Shown piece after piece: positions 18,481 through 28,042 of a stretch of DNA of 64,000 bases. Each line of letters begins with the position of its first letter. Position 1 is the stretch's first letter. The notes under the pieces are model-generated. The model did not search any database. It was not told the origin of the DNA and saw only the letters and a list, made by a program, of their open reading frames with translations. This DNA is from Tamlana crocina. Its GTDB lineage: Bacteria > Bacteroidota > Bacteroidia > Flavobacteriales > Flavobacteriaceae. Where the stretch lies: the NCBI GenBank assembly GCA_040429635.1, contig CP158972.1:3355501-3419500 (forward strand), given 5' to 3'. A program made the position numbers and the translations under genes.

Positions 18481-21400
18481 TTAAAATTTAACATTCAAAG
18501 AAAAGCCATAGGTTCTTTCTACTGGCACAGGAGAAAAGTCAAAAGCTTGACCTCCAACTGATGAGTTAAACGAACTTGCATCAGGTACTGTGCCCGGTGT
18601 ATTTCTATATAGGTAAAACAGATTCCTTCCTATTAAAGATAGTTTAACACTATTAATTACTCCTTTACCTAAAGACTCAATTATAGATTTAGGGAAAGAA
18701 TACCCAAGAGATAATTCACCTAATTTCATAAATGAGGCATCATATACAAATTCCTCTGATATCCCTGAAACGGTTCTCCAATAAGCCTCTGGATCCACTA
18801 TTGTAGTATTAGCACTACCATCTGCCTGTACACCAGTTGGCGTAAAAAATGGCTCTCTTCCGAATGATAATGTTTTTGGAGTGTTACCTGAACCTGTTGC
18901 TGAAGCCTCAGTTAACGAATATATATCGCCACCTTGTTGCATCACAAACAAAGCGTTTAAAGAAAAACTTTTGTATGCAGCGTTTATCCCTACAGAACCT
19001 GTGAAATCTGCTTGAATATTACCAATTTTCTCTTTTTCAGTAGTATTTGCCGGTAAACCATCTGCTCCTACTATAAGATTTCCGTCAGCATCTCTTTGGT
19101 ATTTAAATCCATAAATATCACCATAACGCTCACCAACATAACCACGTACTTCTTCTATGATAGTATTACTTTTAAAGTATGTGAAAAAATCAGCTCCAAA
19201 ATCGGGCAACTCCTCTATTACACCTTTATTAGTTGCAAAATTAAGAGTTAGGCCTAGATTAAAATCTTCAGTTTTAATAGGTACTACATTTGCATATACC
19301 TCAATACCTTTATTAGAAATCTCACCTACATTAGTAAGTAAACCTGAATAAAGACTTGTTGAATTTGGAAGTATCGAAGCGATTTGATTTCTAGTGCGCT
19401 CATCATACAAAGCAATATCAAAATTTAAACGATTATTGAACAACCTAAACTCTACACCAAGTTCTGTGGTGGTTGAAATTTCTGGTTGCAATAAAGGATC
19501 TACCCCTATAGGTGGTGTGTTTGATTGTAATATATTGAAATTACTATTAAAGACATCAAATGTTGGTTTTGTCGCTTGAGGTTCAGAGGCTTTACCTACT
19601 TCTGCCCAAGTACCTCTTACTTTTAAATAATTCATCCAGTCTGGCATCTCAACCATTTCTGAAATTAATGCACTTAACCCCACTGATGAATATAAAAAAG
19701 AGTTGTTTGCTATGGGTAAAGTAGAAGACCAATCGTTCCTTACCGTAGCGTTCAAAAACAAATAATCTTTATAAGATACATCTGCAAAACCGTATAAGGA
19801 ATGAATTTCCTCATCAATAAATTGCTCATTAGCTTGTATATTGGAACCTGCATTTAAGAACAATGTACTTTCAAAATCCAACTTACCAGATGATGCATTT
19901 AGAGACTCGATACCCCTTCGCATTTGATTTCCCCCTGCACTAATTCCTAAATTAAAGTCTTCATTTAAATCTTTATTATAACTCAATAAAAACTCAGCAT
20001 TCTCTTCTTTAAAGAAGGATTCTGAAGTATTGATAGATGGTGTATTATTAAAGAATATTTGATCTTCAAAGCGCGCTCCAAATACTTGCTCATATCTGTA
20101 AATATCTAAACCATACTTAACCTTTAATCTAAGTGCGTCTGAAAATTTAACATTTGTGGCTAAATAACCAAATGATCTATTACGTTGATCCCTGTTAAAA
20201 TTTTGGTTTTGTAAAAAGTACGGGTTTCTGTTATTGGCATTAGCGTTTTCTGTTAAAACAGTACTTGGCCCGAATAATATTTCTTTTGTCTTGTTATCGT
20301 CAACAACATAACCAGGGGACAAATCTTGAGTTCTTATATTAGCCGGCATTGTGTTAAAAAATGACACAAAACTATATCTACCAATGGTAGGTCTTTGAAA
20401 TCCTTGCGTATTAATGTAGGATACTTTAGCGTCAACATTTAACCAAGGATTAATATCATAATTCGCTTTAAAGTCAAAATTTAAACGCTCTAGATCTTGT
20501 CCTTCATAAATACCTTCTGTATCATCTTTACTTACCAAAACCTTAAAGTTTCCGTCCTCGCTTCCTTTGGTAAAAGTTATAGCGTGTCTTGTGCTTACAC
20601 CTGTTCTTGTAAAGTCTTCTAATAAGTTAGATTCAGATTGATAAGGTAATGACTCACCCGTCCAAGCCTCTCTTTCTACACCATCAAACCGAGGCCCCCA
20701 AGACACCCTTGAACTAGGATCATAAACACCATCAATACCTTGGCCATACTCCCTTTGGGTATCCAGAAAAAAGCTAGCTTCAGAAAATGTAGTAGAGCCT
20801 GTGTATGATATACCTAAACCTTGAGAACGTTTACCGCTTTTGGTTGTTATCAGCACAACTCCATTACCACCACGCGCACCGTACAATGCAGCTGCGGGAC
20901 CTCCTTTTAAAACCGAAATTGTTTCTATGTCATCTGGGTTAATATCCAAAAATCCTCCACCGTTAGAATTACCTCCAAATAAATCTTCAGCATCTGATGT
21001 AAAGTCTTGTGTAGAAAAGGGTACTCCATCTATTACCCATAGTAGTTGGTCATTTCCACTTAAGGAACTTGCTCCGCGGATATCTATTCTTGGCTTACCT
21101 GTAACACCTCCAGAATTGGTAATATTAACCCCTGCAGCTTTACCTTGCAAAGCAGATGTAGCGTTAGGGTTTGCAGCAGCTGTAATAGTTTCAGAATCCA
21201 CCTCTTGAACCGCATAAGCCAGAGCTTTCTTCTCTTTTTTAATACCAAGAGCTGTTACTACAACTTCATCTAAAGCCTCTAGGCTTTCTTGCAATGTTAC
21301 ATTAATTACTGTTCGAGAATTAACAACCTCTTCTTTTGCCACAAAACCAACAAAGGTAAATACCAAAGTTGCTTTAGGACTAACATCTAAAGAATAGTTG

Positions 21401-21576
21401 CCGTCAAAATCAGTTGTAGTGCCTTTACTAGCGCCTTTAACCATTATATTAACCCCTGGAAGCGGCACTCCATTAGAATCCAGCACTGCCCCATTTACAA
21501 TGCCATTTTGCGCTTTCATTATGTTTGCAAACAACAAAAACACAAAAACTAAAAAGAATAATAATTTTTTCTTCAT
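18481..21576 (-). CDS. susC: SusC-like TonB-dependent outer-membrane transporter
   Basis: This 1031-residue protein would import oligosaccharides into the periplasm using TonB energy. After the signal peptide (ending NIMKAQ) it has a carboxypeptidase-regulatory-like domain (GIVNGAVLDSNGVPLPGVNI, about residues 24-105). A plug domain follows (VVVTALGIKKEKKALAYAVQ, then LWVIDGVPFS and ISVLKGGPAAALYGARGGNG), and then a long beta-barrel ending VERTYGFSLNVKF. It is the first gene of the susC, susD, LamG operon. A copy of the shared PUL motif lies at 21660-21674, so induction by the PUL regulator is likely. Its substrate is inferred from the surrounding enzymes. Confidence 0.95.
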   Translation of the reverse strand: MKKKLLFFLVFVFLLFANIMKAQNGIVNGAVLDSNGVPLPGVNIMVKGASKGTTTDFDGNYSLDVSPKATLVFTFVGFVAKEEVVNSRTVINVTLQESLEALDEVVVTALGIKKEKKALAYAVQEVDSETITAAANPNATSALQGKAAGVNITNSGGVTGKPRIDIRGASSLSGNDQLLWVIDGVPFSTQDFTSDAEDLFGGNSNGGGFLDINPDDIETISVLKGGPAAALYGARGGNGVVLITTKSGKRSQGLGISYTGSTTFSEASFFLDTQREYGQGIDGVYDPSSRVSWGPRFDGVEREAWTGESLPYQSESNLLEDFTRTGVSTRHAITFTKGSEDGNFKVLVSKDDTEGIYEGQDLERLNFDFKANYDINPWLNVDAKVSYINTQGFQRPTIGRYSFVSFFNTMPANIRTQDLSPGYVVDDNKTKEILFGPSTVLTENANANNRNPYFLQNQNFNRDQRNRSFGYLATNVKFSDALRLKVKYGLDIYRYEQVFGARFEDQIFFNNTPSINTSESFFKEENAEFLLSYNKDLNEDFNLGISAGGNQMRRGIESLNASSGKLDFESTLFLNAGSNIQANEQFIDEEIHSLYGFADVSYKDYLFLNATVRNDWSSTLPIANNSFLYSSVGLSALISEMVEMPDWMNYLKVRGTWAEVGKASEPQATKPTFDVFNSNFNILQSNTPPIGVDPLLQPEISTTTELGVEFRLFNNRLNFDIALYDERTRNQIASILPNSTSLYSGLLTNVGEISNKGIEVYANVVPIKTEDFNLGLTLNFATNKGVIEELPDFGADFFTYFKSNTIIEEVRGYVGERYGDIYGFKYQRDADGNLIVGADGLPANTTEKEKIGNIQADFTGSVGINAAYKSFSLNALFVMQQGGDIYSLTEASATGSGNTPKTLSFGREPFFTPTGVQADGSANTTIVDPEAYWRTVSGISEEFVYDASFMKLGELSLGYSFPKSIIESLGKGVINSVKLSLIGRNLFYLYRNTPGTVPDASSFNSSVGGQAFDFSPVPVERTYGFSLNVKF

Positions 21577-21626
21577 ACTAGTTTTAATTTAATTAGTTTA
21601 GAATTATTTAAAATTTATGTTTAAGT

Positions 21627-21674
21627 AAATGTTACAAAAAAGTTAAGAATTCAAAAGGTTTTTCGACCAACAAC
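21627..21674 (-). promoter_or_regulatory. Shared PUL motif (site 2) upstream of susC
   Basis: On the minus strand GTTGTTGGTCGAAAA lies at 21674-21660, differing at two positions from sites 1 and 3. A weak -7-like sequence TAACATTT begins 40 nt further on, at 21634. The susC start codon is at 21576. Confidence 0.5.
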
Positions 21675-21908
21675 ATTCTATAAAAGCTAAAGGTTATAAA
21701 ATGGCAGAGGATAACCTTAAATAATGATTTTCATGGCACATTACCACTAAACAACTCACTATCCACGTCTTAAACAAATAGTTAATCTTACTTAAACATG
21801 CCCTTTTTGTTTTCAATCTACATATTATCAGATAAATTAAATGTATTTTTTCACACTGAGCATTTCTCATGAAAACTTGTTAAATAAATTATTAGGCTAA
21901 CATGATAG

Positions 21909-21958
21909 GTTGTTCGTCGAAATATTAAACATTTTTGAATCAATACTCTTTAGTTTTG
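21909..21958 (+). promoter_or_regulatory. Shared PUL motif (site 3) and -7 box upstream of the NagB fusion gene
   Basis: GTTGTTCGTCGAAAT lies at 21909-21923 and a perfect -7 box TAGTTTTG at 21951-21958, 42 nt from the start of the motif. No good -33 element is present, which fits a promoter that depends on an activator bound at the motif. The rest of the 415-nt divergent region between susC and this gene shows no other gene. Confidence 0.6.
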
Positions 21959-21991
21959 ATTAATCAAATTAATTTAATAAAAGTTGTATAT

Positions 21992-23899
21992 ATGGAATCC
22001 TTAGCTTTTACAAGACCAGGAATGTTTGAAGAAACCCGTTTCGAGAAAATACACAATATTATTTTTGAAGACTCTCAAACACCATCTAAACTTGTGGCGC
22101 TCGAAATATCCCAATTAATTAGAAATAAACAGCAGAAAAAAGAGTTTTGCGTTTTAGGTTTGGCTACAGGATCCTCTCCTGTAAAAGTTTACGAAGAATT
22201 AGTTCGATTACACAAAGAAGAAGGATTAAGTTTTTATAATGTCATTACGTTTAACCTTGATGAATACTATCCTATGGATAAGGGTAACATACAAAGCTAC
22301 TTTTATTTCATGCATGAACATTTATTTAATCATGTGGATATATTACCAGAAAACATTAATATCCCCAATGGAAAGGTAAGCGCAGAAGATTTACAACAAT
22401 ATTGCATTGATTATGAGAGAAAAATTAAAGCCCTTGGCGGTTTAGATTTTCAACTTTTGGGCATTGGCAGAACTGGTCATGTTGGTTTTAACGAACCTGG
22501 TTCTCATTACAATTCTGGCACTAGAAGCATTACTTTAGATCATATAACCCGGGTGGATGCCGCTCCTGCTTTTTTGGGGATTGACAATGTGCCAAGAAAA
22601 GCGATCACCATGGGAATTGGTACCGTAATGAGTGCTAAGCGCATTGTACTACTGGCTTGGGGAAATAATAAAGCAGAAATAATACAAAAGACCATAGAAG
22701 GGAATGTGACACCTGAAGTACCAGCAACATATTTACAAAACCATAGCAATACCACTTTTATTTTAGATGAAGAAGCCTCTAAAGAACTTACCCGTGTAAA
22801 AACACCATGGCTTGTAACTTCTTGTACGTGGAACGACTCCCTAAAACTTAAAGCTGTAGTATGGTTGTCAGAACTTTTAAATAAATCCATTTTAAAGCTA
22901 ACAGATTCAGACTACAACAACAACGGCATGTCTGGTTTGCTTACTGAAGAGGGCACTGCTTATGATTTAAATATTAAAATGTTTAACACCCTACAGCATA
23001 CCATTACGGGGTGGCCTGCCGGGAAACCTAATGCAGACGATTCCAAAAGGCCCGAACGCTCAACTCCTGAACGTAAACGTGTGATTATTTTTAGTCCGCA
23101 CCCAGATGACGATGTTATTTCTATGGGAGGTACTTTTGACAGACTTATTGAACAAGGGCATGATGTTCATGTAGCTTACCAAACATCTGGCAATATAGCG
23201 GTTTCTGACGAGGATGCTTTAAAGTTTGCTGAAATAACTCAATCTCTATGCCCTGATTGTAGTGAAACCCAAAATATCATCAGCTTTTTATCATCAAAAA
23301 CCAAGAATAATATTGATACCGTTGCGGTAAGAAAACTTAAAGGGTTAATAAGAAGAAATGAGTCATTAGCCGCTACACGGTATTTAAATTTAAATGATGA
23401 AAATGTTCATTTTTTAGATTTACCTTTTTATGAAACCGGGACTATAAAAAAGAAAAATATTTCTAATGAAGACATTTCTATAATGGAGAAGCTAATTGAC
23501 GACATAAAACCACATCAAATTTATGCGGCTGGCGATTTAGCTGATCCACACGGCACACATAAGGTTTGTCTTGATGCATTATTTTATGCTTTAGAAAAAC
23601 TAAAGAAAAATGATTACATGAGTGATTGCTGGGTATGGTTATATCGTGGTGCATGGCACGAGTGGGATACTTACCAAATTGAAATGGCTGTTCCTTTAAG
23701 TCCAGACCAAGTGCTTAAAAAACGACGTGCTATTTTTTATCATCAATCTCAAAAAGATGGGGTTATGTTTCAAGGGGACGACTCCAGAGAGTTCTGGGTA
23801 AGAGCTGAAGACAGAAACCGTTTAACCGCAAAAAAATATAATGATTTAGGCTTGGCTGATTACGAAGCAATAGAAGCTTTCAAAAGATACCATTTTTAA
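21992..23899 (+). CDS. Glucosamine-6-phosphate deaminase (NagB-like) fused to PIG-L deacetylase
   Basis: NagB converts glucosamine-6-phosphate to fructose-6-phosphate and ammonia; PIG-L/LmbE proteins are zinc N-deacetylases acting on GlcNAc groups. I place the start at 21992 (MESLAFTRPGMFEETRFEKI), giving 635 residues; the longer frame from 21935 begins before the -7 box ends. The NagB half (about residues 1-280) shows LATGSSPVKVYEEL, ITFNLDEYYPM and GIGRTGHVGFNEPGS with the active-site residues. The PIG-L half (about 345-600) shows FSPHPDDDVISMGG and DLADPHGTHK, the metal-binding motifs. No signal peptide is seen, so it is cytoplasmic. Fusions of these two domains are known in Bacteroidota. 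It would channel N-glycan GlcNAc into glycolysis. The substrate of the deacetylase half is not established. Confidence 0.85.
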   Translation: MESLAFTRPGMFEETRFEKIHNIIFEDSQTPSKLVALEISQLIRNKQQKKEFCVLGLATGSSPVKVYEELVRLHKEEGLSFYNVITFNLDEYYPMDKGNIQSYFYFMHEHLFNHVDILPENINIPNGKVSAEDLQQYCIDYERKIKALGGLDFQLLGIGRTGHVGFNEPGSHYNSGTRSITLDHITRVDAAPAFLGIDNVPRKAITMGIGTVMSAKRIVLLAWGNNKAEIIQKTIEGNVTPEVPATYLQNHSNTTFILDEEASKELTRVKTPWLVTSCTWNDSLKLKAVVWLSELLNKSILKLTDSDYNNNGMSGLLTEEGTAYDLNIKMFNTLQHTITGWPAGKPNADDSKRPERSTPERKRVIIFSPHPDDDVISMGGTFDRLIEQGHDVHVAYQTSGNIAVSDEDALKFAEITQSLCPDCSETQNIISFLSSKTKNNIDTVAVRKLKGLIRRNESLAATRYLNLNDENVHFLDLPFYETGTIKKKNISNEDISIMEKLIDDIKPHQIYAAGDLADPHGTHKVCLDALFYALEKLKKNDYMSDCWVWLYRGAWHEWDTYQIEMAVPLSPDQVLKKRRAIFYHQSQKDGVMFQGDDSREFWVRAEDRNRLTAKKYNDLGLADYEAIEAFKRYHF

Positions 23900-23901
23900 T
23901 T

Positions 23902-24618
23902 CTAGTCTATGTTATTAGGGTTTAATATTTTACTTTTAACCTCCTCAAGGTAAGACCTACCTATTACATACCTTAACCCCTCTATTTCAACGCTATTACC
24001 TTCAACAACATCAATTTTATCTATAGCTATAGTATAAGATCTATGAATACGTATAAAATTATGCCCAGGAAGTAACGATGTAAAATCCGACAAAGTGCTA
24101 TGAATTATATATTTTCCTGTGGTAGTATTTATTTTTAAATAATCTTTTAATGATTCAATAGTAAGAATTTCATCTAGGTAGATTTTTTTCATCTTTTTTT
24201 TGTCAATTTTGACAAAAAGATGTTCTCTGGCATTATTATTTTGATTTATTGCGGTTGTCTTCATGAGTTTATGCTCCACCTTATCAATGGCTTTAATAAA
24301 TCTAGGAAACTCTATAGGTTTAACTAAATAATCAAGCACATTAAGCTCATACGTTTCAACAGCAAATTCAGTGTAAGCTGTAGTAATAATGACTAAAGGA
24401 GGATCTTTTAAAGTCTTTATAAAATTCAATCCATCCAATAAAGGCATATTAATATCTAAAAAAATAACATCCACTTTATGCTCCTTTAAAAACTCCAAAG
24501 CTTCTAGGGCATTGCTAAACGTATTTATTACTTCAAATCCATTTATTTGCTGTAAATAGTTTTTAATAACATTAATTGCCAAGGGCTCATCGTCAATTAT
24601 TAAACATTTGGTACTCAT
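23902..24618 (-). CDS. LytTR-family response regulator
   Basis: This 238-residue protein has a receiver domain (about 1-120) with the acidic pair IIDDEP and phospho-acceptor Asp55 in VIFLDINMPLLDG. A LytTR DNA-binding domain (about 130-235) follows, ending with FIRIHRSYTIAIDKIDVVEG. Its start overlaps the stop of the upstream kinase gene by 4 nt, a sign of translational coupling. Its 3' end is 2 nt from the end of the convergent NagB fusion gene. LytTR proteins bind direct repeats near promoters, so it is an alternative candidate for reading the shared motif. Confidence 0.9.
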   Translation of the reverse strand: MSTKCLIIDDEPLAINVIKNYLQQINGFEVINTFSNALEALEFLKEHKVDVIFLDINMPLLDGLNFIKTLKDPPLVIITTAYTEFAVETYELNVLDYLVKPIEFPRFIKAIDKVEHKLMKTTAINQNNNAREHLFVKIDKKKMKKIYLDEILTIESLKDYLKINTTTGKYIIHSTLSDFTSLLPGHNFIRIHRSYTIAIDKIDVVEGNSVEIEGLRYVIGRSYLEEVKSKILNPNNID

Positions 24619-25679
24619 GCTACTCTTATTTTTAGTTTAGCTATAAAAATGTTATCTATTTCTTCAAATTCTAGGTTGTAATCATTTTCAGAATAGCCTA
24701 GCGAAAGTCTTTTTCTAACGTTCTTAAGGCCTATACCTCCAGAATAGTTTTTTTCTAAATTTTGATTCATAATTGAAGGCATAGGGTTTGATACACTAAA
24801 GTATAGAAAATCTTCTTTAATTTCGAATGAAATATCAATTTTAATATTACCAATGTTTTTGTTTACCCCATGTTTAAAAGCATTCTCAACCAAAGACAAC
24901 AAAATAATTGGAGCAATTTTTTTGCCTTGTATATCTCCGGTAATTGATACTTCTACTTGTAAAGACTTACTGTGTCTTATCCGCTCTAAATCCAGATAGT
25001 TTTGCACACATAAAATTTCCTTTTCCAATGTTTGCCTTCTTTGTCGTGTTTCATACAAAAGATAGCGCATAAGTTCTGATAACTTTAAAATTATTTTGGA
25101 GGTTTTCTTTGATTTCTCTAATGCAAGTGAATGGATATTGTTTAAAGTATTAAAGAAGAAATGAGGCGATATCTGGGCTTTTAAAAACATGAGTTCGGTT
25201 TCTAAATTTGCTTTCTCAAGTTCAGCCACTCGCCTATGTTCTTGTAGATAATCTAACGTTATTTTTATGGCTGTTACAAATGTTATAACATATAGCTCGC
25301 CAATCATCATATCAATAACATAGTTAAGGGATAGTGAATTAAGCGTTTCCGGACCTTCTGGCCATACATTCGTGCTTATTAAAATATATGTAAGATTAAA
25401 CTTAACCAAAACCATGATAAAAATAGCAGTAAGTACAGATAAAACATACAATATATACTTTCTCTTGTAGACTAAAAATGGCATTAAAACAAAAATATTA
25501 AGGTAACATAACACCATGTGGATTGGGAACCCCAAGAGGTTTGTCTTCAAAGAATATATGTAATCCCCAAAGTAACTCCCCCATCTAAATGTGTTGAAAG
25601 AAAAATAAATCAACCAAAATATTAAATGAAATTTAAAGGGTAATTTATAATATTCCTTAGAGTTTAAAATCTTTACCAT
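24615..25679 (-). CDS. LytS-type sensor histidine kinase
   Basis: This 354-residue membrane kinase has about four transmembrane helices in residues 15-145, then a short coiled segment. The His_kinase domain (PF06580) carries the phospho-acceptor His173 in AQISPHFFFNTLNNIHSLAL. The ATP-binding part follows, with LVENAFKHGVNKNIGN and GGIGLKNVRKRLSLGY. It lacks a large extracytoplasmic domain, so it probably senses something at the membrane rather than a periplasmic glycan. It is co-transcribed with the LytTR regulator and diverges from the GH92 operon that starts at 25790. Confidence 0.9.
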   Translation of the reverse strand: MVKILNSKEYYKLPFKFHLIFWLIYFSFNTFRWGSYFGDYIYSLKTNLLGFPIHMVLCYLNIFVLMPFLVYKRKYILYVLSVLTAIFIMVLVKFNLTYILISTNVWPEGPETLNSLSLNYVIDMMIGELYVITFVTAIKITLDYLQEHRRVAELEKANLETELMFLKAQISPHFFFNTLNNIHSLALEKSKKTSKIILKLSELMRYLLYETRQRRQTLEKEILCVQNYLDLERIRHSKSLQVEVSITGDIQGKKIAPIILLSLVENAFKHGVNKNIGNIKIDISFEIKEDFLYFSVSNPMPSIMNQNLEKNYSGGIGLKNVRKRLSLGYSENDYNLEFEEIDNIFIAKLKIRVA

Positions 25680-25724
25680 GGTTTCCTTACTATTATTTTT
25701 TTGGGTGTTTAGCTTCGATTAGAT

Positions 25725-25739
25725 GTTGTCCGTCTAAAT
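25725..25739 (+). promoter_or_regulatory. Shared PUL motif (site 4) upstream of the GH92-GH130 operon
   Basis: GTTGTCCGTCTAAAT matches sites 1 and 3 at 13 of 15 positions. It reads toward the operon and ends 50 nt before the GH92 start codon at 25790. No convincing -7 box was found at the spacing seen for sites 1-3. Confidence 0.5.
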
Positions 25740-25789
25740 TTATTTGGGAGAATGATAAAATTATGAATTTTTACATTAACTGATTTTTT

Positions 25790-28039
25790 ATGAAGCATAT
25801 ATTGCCGTGTTTGTTTTTGATTGTTTTGGTTTTTACTTGCAAAAATAAAAGTAAAGATTCTTTAAAAAATAGTGCTAAACCAAAATTAACCCATCTGGTA
25901 AACCCTTTTATTGGAACAGGTGGGCATGGACACACATATCCCGGTGCCACTGTACCGTTTGGTATGTTACAGGTAAGCCCTGTAAATGGAATATCAGCTT
26001 GGGATTGGTGCTCTGGCTACCATTATACAGATTCGGTAGCCATAGGTTTTAGCCACTTGGCACTAAGCGGAACAGGTATTGGAGATTTGGCTGACATATT
26101 GCTAATGCCCATAAACAAAGAGGTGGATTTGTCTCCCACACCTAAAGAACGAGATAGTCTAAACTATAAATCAAAATACACTCATAAAAACGAGAACGCT
26201 TCTCCAGGATATTATCAAGTATATTTAGAAGACCATGATATTGATGTTGAATTAACAACTTCTCAAAGAACCGCCCATCATAAGTACACCTTTAAAGAGG
26301 GCGATATGCAATCTGTAGTCTTAGATTTAGGGTTCTCCATTAATTGGGATAAGCCCACAGAAACAGCTATTAATATTGAAAATGATAGTACAGTAACAGG
26401 TTACAGATTCAGCACAGGATGGGCAAAAAACCAAAAGGTGTTTTTTGTTGCTAAATTTTCAAAACTTATTAAAAATTCCAAGCTGTATATTGAAGGTAAT
26501 TTAACAGAAAACAATACCGCCATAGGCGAAAAAACGGCCACCCAATTGATTTTTGATAGTCAAAATACCAACCAGCTTTATGTTAAAGTAGCGCTATCAT
26601 CTGTTAGTATTGAAAATGCTAAAAATAATTTAGACTCTGGTAATTTTGATTTTGAAGCTACTAAACGAAATGCAGAGCATATTTGGGAAAGTGCATTACA
26701 AAACATAAAAGTAGAAACACCTGTGGATTCCCTAGAAACAATGTTCTATACTGCGTTATACCACAGTCAACTGGCACCTGTAACGTTTAGTGATGCCAAT
26801 GGTGCATTTAGAAAGGAGAACGACAGTATCGCTGTTGCTGATGATTATACGGCTTATTCAACCCTATCGCTTTGGGATACCTTTAGGGCAGAACACCCCT
26901 TACTTACGTTAGTCGCTAGAGATAAGGTGGCCCATTTTATTAATTCTATGCTGGCGTATTATGAAACCCGTAACATTTTACCCGTGTGGACACTATACGG
27001 CAACGAAACTAACACCATGACGGGTTATCATTCCATACCTGTTATCGTGGAGGCCTACTTAAAGGGTATACATGGTTTTGATGCTGAAAAAGCTTACGAA
27101 GCCATGAAAATAACTATGATGCAGAACGAAAGAGGCTTAGAGCATTATAAAACCTTTGGTTATATCCCTTATGAATTGTTAGATGAATCGGTTACCATTA
27201 CTCTAGAATATGCATATAATGATTGGTGTGTAGCACAAATGGCTAAAGCATTAGGAAAAGATAACGACTATAATTTCTTCATGCAACGTTCAAAAGCATA
27301 CACATATTTATTTGATAAAGACACTGGCTTTATGCGTGGCAAATCTAAAAATGGTAAGTCATGGAATACACCTTTCGACCCTAAATATTCTAACCACAGG
27401 GAACATACTGATTATACAGAAGGTAACGCATGGCAACACAGTTGGTTTGTACCTCATGCCGTTGAAGATTTTATTGCTATGCACGGCGGTAACGAAACCT
27501 TTACATCTAGACTAGAACAGCTATTCACAGAAAGCTCTGATATTACAGGAGATAATGTTTCTGTTGATATTTCAGGGCTTATCGGCCAGTATGCACATGG
27601 TAATGAGCCTAGTCATCATATTGCTTACATGTTTAATAAAGCCAATAAACCATGGCGTACACAATACTGGGTAAACCATATTTTAAATACACAATATAAC
27701 ACAACACCTAATGGTTTAAGTGGCAATGAAGACTGCGGACAAATGAGTGCATGGTACGTGTTTAGTGCCATGGGATTCTATCCCATGAATCCAGCATCTG
27801 GTATTTATGAAATTGGAAGTCCGATTTTTGAAAAAACTACCATCAAATTAGAAGATGATAAAGTATTTACTATTGAAGCTGAAAACGTTTCAGATAAAAA
27901 CATCTATATACAATCTGCCACCTTAAATGATAAAGATTTTAATAGCACAACCATCTCTCACAAGCAAATTCTAAACGGAGGCACCTTAACGTTTAAAATG
28001 GGTCCAGAACCTAATAAAACCTGGGGTGTAAAAAATTGA
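25790..28039 (+). CDS. GH92 exo-alpha-mannosidase lipoprotein
   Basis: This 749-residue GH92 enzyme would remove terminal alpha-mannose from N-glycans in the periplasm. It has a lipoprotein signal (LIVLVFTCKN, Cys about 17). GH92 motifs are VNPFIGTGGHGHTYPGATVP, FSHLALSGTGIGDLADIL, the candidate general acid in EGNAWQHSWFVPH, HGNEPSHHIAYMF, and GNEDCGQMSAWYVFSAMGFY near residue 642. It is the first gene of an eight-gene plus-strand operon, 3 nt before the symporter. Similar enzymes include characterised alpha-1,2-mannosidases, but the linkage is not proven by sequence alone. Confidence 0.93.
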   Translation: MKHILPCLFLIVLVFTCKNKSKDSLKNSAKPKLTHLVNPFIGTGGHGHTYPGATVPFGMLQVSPVNGISAWDWCSGYHYTDSVAIGFSHLALSGTGIGDLADILLMPINKEVDLSPTPKERDSLNYKSKYTHKNENASPGYYQVYLEDHDIDVELTTSQRTAHHKYTFKEGDMQSVVLDLGFSINWDKPTETAINIENDSTVTGYRFSTGWAKNQKVFFVAKFSKLIKNSKLYIEGNLTENNTAIGEKTATQLIFDSQNTNQLYVKVALSSVSIENAKNNLDSGNFDFEATKRNAEHIWESALQNIKVETPVDSLETMFYTALYHSQLAPVTFSDANGAFRKENDSIAVADDYTAYSTLSLWDTFRAEHPLLTLVARDKVAHFINSMLAYYETRNILPVWTLYGNETNTMTGYHSIPVIVEAYLKGIHGFDAEKAYEAMKITMMQNERGLEHYKTFGYIPYELLDESVTITLEYAYNDWCVAQMAKALGKDNDYNFFMQRSKAYTYLFDKDTGFMRGKSKNGKSWNTPFDPKYSNHREHTDYTEGNAWQHSWFVPHAVEDFIAMHGGNETFTSRLEQLFTESSDITGDNVSVDISGLIGQYAHGNEPSHHIAYMFNKANKPWRTQYWVNHILNTQYNTTPNGLSGNEDCGQMSAWYVFSAMGFYPMNPASGIYEIGSPIFEKTTIKLEDDKVFTIEAENVSDKNIYIQSATLNDKDFNSTTISHKQILNGGTLTFKMGPEPNKTWGVKN

Positions 28040-28042
28040 TTT

